A stretch of DNA of 64,000 nt from Apoda limacodes (taxonomy: Eukaryota > Arthropoda > Insecta > Lepidoptera > Limacodidae). Both the position numbers and the translations under genes were made by a program. The notes under the pieces were generated by a model. It was not told the origin of the DNA, did not search any database, and saw nothing but the letters and a program-made list of their open reading frames with translations. Shown piece after piece: positions 11,901 through 26,500 of the stretch (positions within the stretch are counted from its first letter, which is position 1; every line of letters starts with the position of its first letter). The DNA lies in the NCBI GenBank assembly GCA_946406115.1, contig OX291545.1:2976001-3040000 (forward strand). Direction: 5' to 3'.

Positions 11901-14900
11901 TCTAAAGTCTCATTCAAGTTGAATAGGCTCGACGGTTCAGTTAAAGGCTCCGAATCTTCGGTAACGTTGTTATTTTACTTCCTTTATTGATTGACTTGTG
12001 GGATATATTTAAATACTAAGTTTCTTTCCAGACATCTCAAACCGGAAACTCCGATACCCAAAATGAGAATATAATCGGTTTTATCATGCTTGAATGTGGC
12101 GTCGAAGGCATTTCCATAAAAGTATCTAAACATTCTCAGTCACACAAGCCAAAAGAAGAAATTAAACCGGCGAAACAGGAGAGTGAAAGTTGTAGGGAAT
12201 CTGTAAAATCAGGAGAAGAAATAAAACTTGAAAAAGATAAGATATCAAAGAGTCAACGAACTTCTGGCATCGAAGATCTGTTCAGAAAGAGGGAATCTAA
12301 TTCAAAGCCGAGCACTCCTAATTTGGGTACCGCTCAACCTCCTTGCCCCCCAGAACCTAGCACGCCGGGCCCAGAAGAAGCTTCGAATAATGATAGCACT
12401 ACCACAATAGTACCTGTGAAAGATAGTGGGAACACTTCCTCCTGCGCAATTGACTTAAAAGTCGTATGGTTCAATTTTGCCGCACCCCCGCGTACCCCAA
12501 TCACTAAAAAAATTGATTTTACAAGGTAATAATCTGTTATAAAAACTTATTTAGAATAACTAAGCAAATTAACTATATGTCTATGCACAGACTGGACTGG
12601 AACCTGCTGAGCACGGCGTCGCCGGCCATCAACGCGTGGATGAACCCGTGCAACCGGCTCGGAATCCGCGTGGTCGCGCTGTACCGTGCTCGGGCCCGCC
12701 GCCTCACCGCCACCGCCGCCAGCCTCATGGCTGCAGCGCTTGATCTGCCACCGCACCACACACTGCCTAAGGTATCCTCCAATGACTATTTTTTTTATTT
12801 AACATGAATTTGAAGTTATTTGTAATTTGAAGTGTCTTGTTGGAATTGGGACGAGCTCGACACGCCAGTCGTAGTCATACGGATCTACGAACCGTTACTA
12901 GTGCCTAAACTTTATGAAATTAAACTTATATTGGAATTAAAATAAACTTTTTCTACAGGGAGAATCGCCACACTTAAACTCCCTGATGTGACTATATCTG
13001 GCTAACCGCCAAAACTACAAGGGCAACATAATTGGCCAACAGTTGCTTGTAAATATATATGCGGTTACTGTTATTGTATTGTATTATCCAAGAGCAACAG
13101 TCGAATAATGTCCAACCCGAGCTACGAATGAGGCCAGCCTATTCTGGAATAATAATTCCAGAAATTCTTCCTTTTTAACTTTTGCAGTCAATTCTACAAA
13201 AGAAAGCATTAATTATTATTAAAAGACAACCAAATAAACCAACTTAAATAGATAAAAATAAATACAAGATTGCTTAAGATTGCGATATAGGCTAGAGCGC
13301 GTAAATACGCCATTTTTGTGCACATTTTGTGGCTAAACTATATCATTTAAAGGATTAAAAAATATATATGTTATTAAACTTGCTATTGTCTAGTGCATTA
13401 TTACCCTTCTGAATGGTTTTCATAAATTGTATTTAATGGTATAAAAAATCTGGAAGTGACCATTGTTTCAACACTTGTGCAAATTTTTAAAGCGAGTATT
13501 GCATTTGCTTGTTATGAAAGTTGGTTAAATAATAAAAATAGCTTGTTATCTAGTGCATTGATTCTAAGTTGTACCAAAAAGTCAAAAAATGTGACTACAA
13601 AACGGTAAAAACGTTAAATTCCATACATAAAAAAATTAAGTTTCAACGCGTTATTATAGTATAAATTACTTAAGAAGTATAATTTATTTATTTATTTATT
13701 AGTATAACAACAGCTTAACCTAAAATGCAATTTCGGATTCAGTAACTTTTTATGATTTAACACTAAGTAGGTATTGGGTAATACATACTCAATAATTAGT
13801 CACTTATAATGTTGATCACTTGGCAAGCTACTTGATACGAGTTATACTACCCTCCGTACTAGTTAAAAACTGTATCACGGAAAGATAACATTCGTCGCCT
13901 CCTCATACTAATTACATACATTTAATAAAGCTGTAATTGTTAGTAGATAAATATGATATCAAGTAAAATTATTATAAAAGTATTAAATAATCAAATGCAA
14001 ATGTGAGTAAATAAATATAGTCTCTAGTAATTTATTATAAAAGTATGTTATTATTAAAAACGATTGTAAGTAAATAAATATAGTAAATAATTTAATTATG
14101 TAACTTGCTCATAAAGTTTATCTTTTAATATATAATCAGAAGTATGTGTGTGTGTATGAGGATAATTAGTTGTGTGTATGTGTGTGTGTATGAGGATAAT
14201 TAGTTGTGGGTATGTGTGTGTGTGTGTAGGAGATATGGGAGCTACAGGGTGTTTTTGTATGTGTTTGTGAGTGTATTTGGACGTAATAAAATGTGTTTTG
14301 TCTTGTTAACTTACTCATGGTAAATTTTTTATGTAATAAATTTCAACTTTTTGCTTTTTATTCTATAGGTTTCAGAATTCTCTCCGTATCATCGTAACTA
14401 AGAGTTTTTAAATAATTTGTGACCGTTTTAGCGCATTCATTATAACTTAAATCTTTTAGACAAGTTACTCTTGATATTTTGTTATATAAGAAAGGTGCTA
14501 AAAATTTTATATAACCTTGTGCAAAAACTGATATATAAAAAGGAACATTCCATACTTTGTCTTTTCGACGTTTATTTTTAGTTATTTCAGTAGGTTTTTT
14601 ATGTTGAATAAGTACCGCGTGTTTTATATATATTTGTCTAACTGTTAAAACTGGTATTTCACAATATAATTTTGATGTCGGATGTCGATACTTTTTAAAT
14701 GACATAACTTTCAGTCTTGCTCTTTGGGCTCTTTCTAGACACATTAATGTGGATTTGTATGTCCCACCCCAAGCTCGGATTCCATACGTTAATATTGATT
14801 GGCATAATGCACTGTAAATGGAAATTAGTAGCTTTCTGTCACCTATATGCCTGAGTGTTTTAAATACAGGAATTAAGCGTCTTATACGATTACATAACGA

Positions 14901-17900
14901 TTCAGTATTGTATTTCCAATTCATATTACGATCAATAGTTACTCCTAGATATTTGATTTTGGTAGTTTCTATTAAATTTACACAACTACACGCACGACTG
15001 TTAACATATTTGCAATAGTGAGCTTTCAATGGCCTATTACACAACTACACGCACGACTGTTAACATATTTGCAATAGTGAGCTTTCAATGGCCTACTGGT
15101 AATTGGGGCTTGATTATTATTTCGAATGGTGAAGTTGATATATTTAGTTTTATCAACATTCAGTGTCAGTAGATTACTGTCTAGCCAACTTGTGATATGC
15201 CTAAATTCTTTGTCTATAGCATCATATAATCTACTCCAAGTAATTTCACTACATAGAAGCATAGTATCATCTGCAAAAGTTATAATATTTCCATTTTCAA
15301 TAGGTAGTTGACATAAGTCGTTAATGTAAATTACAAAAAGGGTTGGTCCAAGGACACTGCCTTGGGGAACGCCGTAGTCTATATCTGTTTCCTTGCTTTT
15401 CTGGTCATTCAGTTTTAACGTCTGTTTACGATCTGTCATGTAATTAGTAAATGGTTTTAGTGGTAAGCCTCTGATTCCATTTGTAAAATGTGTAATAAGT
15501 AAAATGTGAAGAATAGGAACCGAAACAGTGTCGAGTGCTTTGGCTAAATCCAGGAAAATCCCGGCACATTTATAGCCCTTATCTAAGTTTTCTACAATAT
15601 ATTCAACCAACTGGTCAATTGCATCCGAAGTCGATCGGCGATTCCTAAATCCGTATTTCGAAAGTTTTTGAGTCTAGTATTTAAAAGTGTTTCCAAAATT
15701 TTTGCCAAAGTAGGTAGCATAGATATTGGTCTATAGATATATTAAATCTATCTCCAGACTTATAAACCGGAATTATAATTGATTTCTTCAAGGTTTTAGG
15801 AAATTCCCCGTGTTCGAAGCATAAATAACATATAACAGATATAGGTAGAACTAATTTCTCTGATGCTTTCTTTATAAACAAAGATGAAATCCCATCCCAA
15901 CCAGAAGCAGAACTGGGTTTCAAAGATAGAATTGTACTCTTAACTTCATCTTCGTCAGTAGGCCATAGATATAATGAATTGCTGTTATTAGAATTAGGTT
16001 TTTTTTTTGTTAGATCAGATTCTGAGTTTTGCAATCGGTTTAATATATTATTTGCTAACTGTTTCCCTATGTTTGCAAAATACTCATTGGCATAGTTTAA
16101 AGATGATTCAGGATTTGCTTTTTATTTGTAAATTTCCGATGCCGATTTTTTGTGTTTTGTTAGATAACACACCTCTTTAATTAAATCCCATTGCTTTTTA
16201 GTATCGTGTTCATTTTTGTTTAGCTCATGTTTATAACAGTTATTTTTTAAGTTTTTTAATGTTTTGTTACAAGTGTTGCGGTATCTGATATACCTGGTTT
16301 TCAATATTATGTTATCTGGATTTATATTTTTCCTTAGTTTTCTGTGTAGGGAGTCTCTGTGGCGAATACATCTTATTAGTCCTGCAGTAATCCAAGGCTT
16401 TAGATTTTTTTTTCCGACAAATTTTGACAGTTTTTGTAAATTTTTCAATCGCCTCACTAATTAAGTTTGTTCTTGTATAGCTGAGTTGCGGTCTGTTTTA
16501 GATACGCAAGTTGGCTTACTTTGACTGATGTGTTTTCTATCTAATGAAGCTATAACACTAAGCATGATTTGTTACTGTTGAATCACAAACTATCGTAGTA
16601 ATCGATAGTCTAGTTTTGGCAAAGCAATGGTCCAAACAACTTTTATCGGTAGTTAGAAAATTGTGAGTTGGTAGTAGGCCGTGTAGTGATAACATTTCTA
16701 GATAATCTGATGACCTATTTGCGTCATTACCTTCTTTTATATAAACATTCATATCTCCCATAACAATGATGTTTTTCTGTTTATAATTTTCTAAAATTTA
16801 TTCTAGTGAAAGTATAAATTTTTCAGTGTTGCTAAACTCATGTGGTCGGTAAATTCCTATAAACCCCAGATCCCTAATAGTAACAACAAGACTATTTATT
16901 TCCTCGGTAAAATGTGGTTCAATCACTTGTGCATTAATATTATCCCTAATGTAAATAACAACTCCATCATTTTGATTATAATTGCGTTAAGTAGAATAAT
17001 GTTTATAGTTTTGAAGATTAGGGACACATCTAACTTTCGAAAGCCAGCATTCTGTTAAAACTATCAAATCCATGGGTATCGCAATTCTCTGCAGTAAAAT
17101 TTGTAGTTGATCAAAATTTTTATTAATACTACGTATATTTTGAGTAAGTACATGGAATCTTTTATTTGAGTCTGAAATTTTATGTTTGCACTGCTCTGCT
17201 TCTTACACCGCCAACGCGGATCCGACATTGACATTATATTAGCCATTTTGTATTTAATAATATTATTCGAAAGAGTAGTTGTAGCGTAGCATGTGAAATA
17301 ATCAGAGCACTGAAGGTATTTGCAAAACTATAGTAAGATGAGTCCATTTTGTAATGGTAGTATAATATAGTTGTAGTACGTATTGTATGTTGTGTAAATT
17401 TGTATAAAAATGTATGTATAAATTTTATTAGTTAAGAAAGATATATAAAGTAATCATATTTTATAGATAAATGTAAATAATACAGCTGTTTTAACTTACG
17501 TGATAAAATAAGAATATGTAGAAAGAGAACACAGTATAGTCAATTTATATTCTCATTATTCACAGATTGTTGGTCCAATTGTTGCAGGCTTCGTATAACT
17601 ATTGCAGGTGCACCATCTTCCTTCCTTACCAATACTCTTCCCTTAGATATCCAGCAATATTTATACTTTTGATTTTTTTGTGCTGCCCGTGCTAAAAAAT
17701 ATAGCTGTCTTGTTTGTGGAGTCAAGAGCTTCGGAGAAATATACTGGTTCCTCTTTTAATTGGCTTGAAATGAGCTTTGCATTGTATTTATTATTAGAGT
17801 TAGAAATATTATACTGTTTTAGTGCTTTAATTATTTCATTTCGCCTTTTAACTGTACTATATTTGACTTTTACTAGCTTTTTCTTATGGTTATTGAACCT

Positions 17901-20553
17901 GTGCACATTTATTATTTCACCATCTTTGATATTTATTCCAGAAGAATTGACTATGTCTTAATTTTCATATAGATTTTCATTGTCAGTAGTAGGTATGTTT
18001 GCAATTTCCAATGAAGTTTCTAATTGTTTTCTGTGTAGATCTTCTAGTTGATTTTCCAAATTACTAATTTTCATCATGGATTGTCTTTGTTCGTTAGTTA
18101 TATGGTCAACTGATATTTTAACGTCAATATACAGCTTATTTGTATTTTGTAACATCTTCTCCATTTTCGAGTTAGTATGTATAATGTTCTTATTATGTAC
18201 CTTAATTTCTTCGATAGGTTCATTTAGCTTAGCAAATTTAGTGTCTTGGTCTGATTTTAAGTTATCAAACAATTTCATAATATCCGTTCTTAATAATGTG
18301 ATATCTTCTAATTCTGGATACAACTTGCGTTCTCTATTAATAAATTTATCTTGACTATATCTATATGTCAGAGCAGGATCGGAATCGCATTTTACCATTT
18401 CTCCCTGTTTTGAGGTTTGAGGCTAACGCTGCGTTATTCTCTCTGTCCGATTGCGTACACTGTACTTCACTTGCCGTAGTCGTTGGACGACTTCTCAGGA
18501 GTTTGGTTCTTACGTAATAAAACTAAAGTTTAATTTTATTTGGAGCTGAACACTTTATAAAAACAAATTGCAAACTAGCGTCTTTTGCTGTTGACGGACG
18601 ACGAACAAATGATGCACATCGATATTATTACAGAAATAAGCTTTCTGGCCTATATCGCCCTCTTAAATAAATAGACCGGGAGACAGTGACACAAAATATT
18701 GGGTCATTTGTACTTCTTCAGGGTACAAATCGTTTTGCAAAAAAAAAAAATTAACGGCGGTATCGCGGCCATTTGGAACCGTCCGAAAAGTAGAGCGTGT
18801 TCGTGAATGACTCCTCGACTACTCGACGATGATTAGCTGTGCAAAAATTAGCTTGGTACAAATGGTTGAATTGTTTTTTTTTAAAATTAATGTGTTCGCG
18901 TCGGTATGGCGGGCTGTAAGTCACACCGGAGAAGTATGGCATTACGCTCCGTCCTACTTTTTTTTTTATGGACTATCGGAAAATACAAGGATTTTTGTGG
19001 AACAAATCGTTCGACACTCGTATTTATCCGACACGTTCGACTAACGCTCACGCGATTGGGCCGCCGGTACCAGCGCTATAACCATCATTTTTCATTTGGT
19101 CATTACGTATTTAGACGCCTGAAGAACCGCCATACTGGTACAAATGACGCAATATTTTGTGTCACTGTCTCCCGGTCTAATAGATCTTATAAAAAATAAA
19201 AATAATTTATCACATATCATCTGAGACCGTATTGAATACAGCATGAGAGCGTAAATTTCAGTAACATTCCGCAATATTAATCCATCCGAAATTGTTTTTG
19301 GGTTTCTTAAATGTTCAGTGGTATTTCACGAAATTTTGATAGTGCGGTTTTGTTTGACAACTTTACAGGCAGTATATGTGGATAACTTTCTGCAGACGTT
19401 CCTTATAAATATTGGCATGTCAGTTGTAAGTCTAAATATTATTCTTGTACGTCACAGAGTAGGTACGGTCGTCACACCCCGATGGCTAAGCAGCTCCGCG
19501 AGGAACCGTCCTTGCAGCTGTGTGCCGTGTTGCTGCGCTACGCGCTGCAGGCCGATGCCGCAGCGGTTCAGGCGGATTTAGCAGAACGACACCTGCCGTC
19601 ACTGTCTACCTTAAGACAAGTATGATACAGTAGTACCACAATTACATGATGTATCGTCGCATTTTGTATGCGCAAACAGAAACATAGTCCCCGGAAGTTC
19701 GCGAAAGCCTAACTTTTATAATTTTCTTATAAATATTATCTGTAACTATTAAAGGTGCAAGAAGATCTCTGTCTTTTAGTCCGTCTGTCCAACCTTCAAA
19801 GGGTTATTTCTATCTTTTAAACCGTTATTGATTATGAACAGAATATTTGTTATTTATTATGGTCACATATGAAATAAAATAACTAACTAAAAATTCGAGT
19901 GGGGACGCCATACAAGAAGCATGTTTTTTTTAAAGCCTTTTGATTTCATTCTCGTAAAATCGACCTATGTACGAAGAAAATTAAAACTTGAATTGAAACG
20001 ACAAGTAATAATAACCCATCAAATGCGAATCGGGCTCGCGGTGTTGTCTGGTGGTACGGAGCTCTTGGTGCGCGAGTCCGACTTGTACTTGGCCGGTTTT
20101 TTCTGTGTTCACCGACATTTCTACTTAAGAAAGTTATATTTGCAGGGTGTGATAGTCCTCAGTCGTCAGTGGAAGAACATTTTGTACACACCGTTGTTGT
20201 TGGAACATAATTATAAAAACAAAGTGATGAAACCATTAAATGTTACTTTTGCATTGCCCGACCTTTTGGAGGTAAGTCATTTAATTACAAATTGAATTTC
20301 TCAAAAATTTCGCGGTTGTAGAATAACGAAACTATATAAAAGAGACACTTTTGTTTCTACACAAACTATCTTTTTCAAGTTGATCTTATAATATTGAGTA
20401 AAATTTTAAAGTTGAAATTGTAAACAGGACTCAGTCGAAGGCTGGCAAGAGTATCAGGTTGACAACGAGGCCCTTGATGAGAATTGTCTGCTCTTAAACA
20501 TGGAAGCAGATAATAAGCTTAACTTACCTGGTGAGCATATATTTTATGATCAT

Positions 20554-20587
<34 letters not shown>

Positions 20588-23500
20588 CCACTAAGGTGGC
20601 AAACAAGCTTACGGCCCGCCTGATGGTAAGCGGTCACCGTAGCCTATGGACGCTTGCAACACCAGGGGTATCACTTGCGCGTTGCCGACCCTTCAGAAAT
20701 CTAATAACTTCTTTCTTGAAGAACTCCATACTGTAGTCCTTGCAGAAAACCTTGGCAGGGAGCTCATTCCACAACTTAAGCGTTCGCGGGAGGAAGTTTC
20801 TCTGAAACCGCACTGTACGCGACCATTTAGGTTCTAAAGTGTGAGAATGAATTCCCTGCCGATGGCGAGCGGTGCGATGGTAGAAAGTAGCCGTGGGCAT
20901 CATTTCGAACAATTCCTCAGAACACAACCCATTGTACAAGCGGTAGAACACACACAGTGAGGCAAAGTCTCTCCTCAGACTTAAGGGCTCGATACCGCAA
21001 GTGAGTTTGGGATCGTCGACAATTCTCACAGCCCGTCGTTGAACCGAGTCAAAAGGGTCAAGCTGGTATCCGGGTGCACCTGCCCAGAGATGGCAGCAGT
21101 ACTCCATATGGGGCCGAACTTGCGACTTGTAAAGTAACAACCTTTGCCCCGACGTGAAGCACTGCTTCGCTCTGTTGAGTACACCAAGTTTTTTGGACGC
21201 CAGCTTTACCTTATCTTGTAAATGATCTCGGAACTGAACATCGCTGGAGATGTCGACACCAAGGATCCCAATGCTCTTGGAGATGGAGAGGGGAGTGTTC
21301 TGGAATTGTGGGACCACAGTGAATGGAGTTTTCTTAGCGGTGAACGCGCACACTTGTGTCTTTGTAGGGTTGAATCGGACCAAGTTTACCCGTCCCCAGT
21401 CAGAGACCTGGGACAGTGTGGTCTCGATTTGAGACACAAGTTCTCCGCGGTTTTCCTCCACAAGGGAACGAGGGATGTTTGCACGACCCGTGTAAAAAGT
21501 GTCTCCAGTACTGTCATCTGCATAGCAATGTATGTTGTTGATGTCCAACATGTCATTGATATGCAGTAGAAACAGCGTAGGAGACAGCACAGAGCCTTGC
21601 GGGACACCAGCATTAATGTCCATGCTATCAGAGCAACTACCGTCAACTACAGTTCGTATGCGTCTGCCGGACAAAAAGCTAGCCACCCATTTGCACAAAC
21701 CCTCGGGCACTCCGTAAGATGGCAACTTCGATAGAAGACCGCGGTGCCAGACCCGATCGAACGCCTTCGCTATGTCCAGGCTACATGCCAATGCCTCCCC
21801 CTGACTCTCAATGGCTAGTGCCCATCGGTGTGTGAGATACACTAGAAGGTCACCAGTCGAGCGACCGTGGCGAAAGCCATATTGACGGTCACTGACCAGA
21901 TCGTGTGCTTCTAGGTATCTTAGAAGCTGTGTGTTGATCACACGCTCCATCACCTTAGAGAGGAGAGAGGTAATAGCGATAGGCCTGTAATTCGATGGAT
22001 CTGATCTATCGCCCTTTTTGGGCACCGGGTGCACATTCGCAGTCTTCCATGTAGACGGAAATTGCCTAGTGTGGTAGGAAAGCGCGAAGAGGCGCGTGAG
22101 TACAGGACATAATTCAGGAGCACACTGCTTAAGCACCACTGCTGGTATACCGTCTGGCCCACTCGACTTATGAACGTCTAGAGAAAGCAACGCCCGCCTG
22201 ACCTCCCGCTGCGTTATGGAGATTTCCGGCATGGACTTACCGCACCACGGTATAGTAGGTGGTACAGCGCCTTCATCGTTCATATTCGAGTTCGAGGCAA
22301 AGAGACTGCCCAGTAGATCGGCTTTCTCTTTAGCACTATGGGCCAAGTCACCATCGGTCTTTCGCAGTGGTGGTAACGACGACTGGCAGAAGTTCCCTTC
22401 GGCAGCTTTGGCAAGCGACCAGAAAGCACGACTCCCAGAAGGATAGCTCGCAAGTCGCCCACCTATTTTGCCGATGAATTGGAATTTTGCTCTGGCAGTT
22501 GCTTTCTTACTGAACCTCGAGGCAGCATTTAATTTGCGTTTTAACTCAGAAATATTCGGATCCTTATTATAACGAGCCGTGGTCCAAGCCTCATATGCAT
22601 TTTGCTTAAGAATTTTAGCTTTTCTGCAAGACCTATTAAACCACGGTCGTTTTTTGACGCCGGCAGCTACTCGCGGGTTAGGAATATAGCATTCCATACC
22701 AGCAAGGATTGTCTCAGTGACTGCGGCTGCGCAGACGTCAGGATCTTCTGAGTTAAAGCAGATCTGCCTCCACGGGTACGATGCGTAAAATTCACGCAAT
22801 CCATCCCAGTCTGCCGACTTATAGTGCCACACACGACGCCAGTTAGTTGGCCCAGAAGGATCAGGTTGTGTGCATGACACTTGAGTCCGAACGAGACAGT
22901 GGTCCGAGGAGCCAAGAGGCGCATCCACTGAGACGGAGTACCCGTCCGGACGAGTAGTCAGCAGAAGGTCCAGTAAGGAGCTCGTATGTTCCTCTATATC
23001 TGGTATTCTCGTTGGAGAAAGTACCAGCTGAGAGAATCCATAGGTCAGAGCAAATTCATGAGCAGATATCCCAGCATAGTTATTGGTTCGAGAACTGAGC
23101 CACTCGCGATGGTGGGCGTTAAAGTCTCCCAAAATAACTAGTTCTGCTGTGGGATATTGCTCTAGAACTTTGTCAGTCGTCAAACTCAGGTGCGTTAAGA
23201 GTCGAGTTACGTCCGTGTCACCGCTATGAGACCTGTATAGGCACGCATAGATACGAGTGTGGCCGCCGTAATCTACGCGCACCCACAATATCGACAGGTC
23301 CCTGTCTTCAAGGCTATGAAGGCGGCGACAGCAGATATCCTCCCGGACGAACATACATACTTATCACGTAGTCATCGATTACACTTACATAGATATTCAG
23401 CTCTCAAATGTCAATTATTATACTATGATACTAACTATTCACTATTATATATTTTATTTATGGTCAAGTTTCATTTAAAATTAAGTCAATGCGAATGAAG

Positions 23501-26500
23501 CTAATAGCCTATAAAGAAAGGTCAATATTCACAAATTAATTTAATTAAGAATCACATTGTCAGCCGAGTTTAAAGAGTCCGCCTAGATACTGTACTTGCA
23601 GTGGCGACGGTATCCGTTTTTTTGAGATCAAATTAACTCATGTATGTTACTTGACAGTGCGAGTGCAAACCTATGACTATTTCTGTATAAGTACTATTTA
23701 TTTTTGGTAAAATAGGGAACTAAATGATATAATCAATTTTCAATGAAACTTGTAGATTGTGTTGTACATGTGTATTGTGTATGATGGTACTGTAACTTGG
23801 TGCATTTGTGGGTAAAGTGGCTGCGGGTGGCGGGTCCCCGCGCCCTCGCTCCTTCCCCTCGTCTTCGCCGCCCTCGGGTGCGTACCCTACACACTATTAT
23901 CTCCTGGTACGCGCTGACACTTGTACGGGTGTTCTGCAATCTTACTGTTATTAAGTGTCCATCCAATCCATTAAGTTCCCATATCAAGATGTACACTACT
24001 GAACGTAGGCCTCCTCCATATGTCACCACAACGGCCGGTCCTGAGCCGCCCACGCAACAACAGTTATACGTTTATCCAACTATTATATAGATAGAAATAA
24101 ATATTAAAAAACGGGCACAATTGTTTGTCGTACACGTAAGAATTAAGTTACGTTTCAGCAGAAAGACAAGTTGTTCTAGAAATGTAAAACAAGTCGGGGT
24201 TGACTTAAGGGTTTCGATTAATCTTGTATCCTGTGGGTCGGAGTTTCAAGCCCGGCGTGTACCAATGAGTCTTTTTCTTAACACGTTAAACGCCACGCGG
24301 CCCACCGGTGGGCGATTCAAGCAAGCCCGTTGAGGCCGAGTGGAAATCATCATTCCCATCATTTATTTACCGTAGTTAAAATCGACGCGAAACAATGGGA
24401 AATGTCTAAATTTGTATATTTAATATAATTTAATCAATTTCTCACAATATTATGTCAGCATATTTAACATCGGTGACCCTTGATATAAAAACGCCTATAT
24501 GGCCTGGTGATTCCATACCGCGATGTTAGTCAGTAAATACTCGAAATTGGTTACTTGTTAGTCACTTATTGCTAGCCATTTCCGTAGTCATTATATTATA
24601 ATGCCTACCCCATTTTAATCATTTTTTTTTTAATTTTTGTATGGTCGCGTTCAGAAAATGTTTACCACCTTAAGGATCACAATTGCATGCACACATTTAA
24701 TTCACAAGTTCTAAATGTCTATTACATGATAATTTGATTGACCATAGATCATCTTTTTTCTAATATGACAATCAATCGCTCTAGGACAGGGATGGCGAAC
24801 CTTTATTAATGAATGTGCCATTTTCTATGAAAAAGACAATACTGTACCTATGACGTGCCGTCAAAAAATCTGGGTTACTTAATAATAATGGAGAAAAATT
24901 AAACGAATTGCTGTTAACTTAAAGCTATTTAGATACTTGCAGCTCGAAATGTTTACAGCAATCGAAATGTTTAGTATTTATATTCAAATAAAAAAATAAA
25001 TTTGTGTGATTTCTGCTGTTGCAAATAAGGTGCTAAAAATCTCACATTAGGGCAGGTTCGTACTTTGTTACAAAGCAGTATGGAAGCTAAATTAGAGTTA
25101 ATTTCTAAAAATGACTTGCAAGCATACGTTCGTGAAAATAGAAATTTCATAAATAATTGGCGTGCCCGAATTGCCATGCCAAATAATAAAATAGACACTT
25201 CGAAAATCTTTATTTAATATCTAGTATAACCTCCCTCTGCAGCTAGGACGGCACGTAGACTATCTCGCATAGATGCAACAAGACGCGTGCATAGATCAGT
25301 ACCTCTGATATCATCCTATACTTGAGCACAGTGAGATCTAAGAGCTTGAGGGTTTCTTTCATTTTGACAGTCTCAGAGTTGAACCATAAGCCCCCATAAA
25401 TTTTCAATAGGGTTTAAATCAGCAGACCGAGCGGGCCATAGAATGGGACGAATGTCACGGTGCAGGTTGAACCACGCCATAGTAACACGGGCTGTGTGTA
25501 TCCGTGCATTATCTTGAACGTAAGTAATGTGTGGGAATTCCGTTACAGGATACACTACGCGCACAGTAGGCAGCATCACTTCTTCCAAAAGCGACACATA
25601 ATTAATGGCCGTAGCCCTATTCTCTAACGACACCAGTTCTCCGACGCCGTCAAGGCTCATCCACCCCCATAAGTTTACTGTAATGCGACCTGACTCGTTT
25701 TGAGGCACAATATGACCTTCATCATACCGAGTTCGATTGTAGCGCCATAAAGTTAATCTTCCGATTTGGCTTGTTTTAAAAGTTTTTTCATCGGTAAATA
25801 TAGTATTCGACCAATCAAAATCGAGATGTCGTCGCGCAAAGTTAAGCAGCCCGGCTTTTTGTGGTGAGGTTTCAGCTCCACTTTAATAGCATGGTGTCTG
25901 TAGTATAGTCCAACATTGTGCAAAGCTCGTCGGATCGTCCGAGCACTCACACCATATAAAGCAGCAAAATAACTAGTTGGTGTGAAACCATTCTCTTTGT
26001 AACGACGAATGATTTCTGTTATTTGCGCGGCGGTTAGTATCGGTCGTCGTCCTGAATTATTTCTATGATCTGTTATTTGCCCTTCTTCGCCGTGACGCCA
26101 AATCCAAAACTTCACAGTGAATCGCAATATATTGAGTTCTCGTGATATAGCACTAAAACTATGTCCATCTTCGAAGAGAAATATTATTTCAGCCCTTTGC
26201 TCCAGGGTTAAACTTGCCATTTTATTTCGTTATGAAAAAATCTTTTGTAAAATTTTACTCTTGTCACAACGACGGTCAAACAATATTTTTTGATAAATGT
26301 CATTTCAACAAATAAAGATATTAGTACCATTATCAAAGAGTGATCAATAATTCTTGTTGTTTTTCTCGATGTGTCATTTTGCATAATAGGTTTTGAAAGG
26401 TAATTAGTAACTTGATATGGTATTTTAGACTTAGTGAAAAAAGCGTGATGTAGAATCTAATTTCAAAACTGGTAAACATTTTCTGACCGCGACCGTACTT

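Larger units (their letters stand above)
13681..18610 (-). mobile_element. CR1/L2-like non-LTR retrotransposon, nearly full length but decayed
   Basis: Minus strand. From 5' to 3': a possible 5' UTR (about 18420-18610), ORF1 (18398 to about 17540), an endonuclease remnant with GDMNVYI (16761-16558), an EN-RT linker (16457-16122), RT pieces (16034-14358) and a 3' UTR ending in an (AATA)-type tail at about 13681-13700. All parts have frameshifts or stops, including a 59-bp tandem duplication at 14981-15098. It sits antisense in tweek intron 6. I cannot assign the clade beyond CR1/L2/Jockey-like from the motifs alone. Confidence 0.8.

Noticed and set aside
6633..11990. 1785-codon ORF as a complete gene starting at 6633
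   Set aside because: The frame continues upstream to the acceptor at 6600 and joins exon 2; the ORF end at 11990 lies in the intron beyond the donor at 11961.
12547..12807. ORFs antisense to exon 6, and similar antisense frames over other GC-rich exons (for example 36399-36593, 47061-47357, 60063-60278)
   Set aside because: Shadows of GC-rich coding exons; the sense frame has the conserved protein.
19921..20295. Methionine-led extension in front of exon 8
   Set aside because: The extra part (MRIGLAVLSGGTELLV) is antisense dispersed repeat family A; exon 8 starts at the acceptor at 20145.
23733..24090. Opposite-strand ORFs of about 100 codons
   Set aside because: GC-rich patch next to a LINE-tail-like sequence; no protein similarity recognised.
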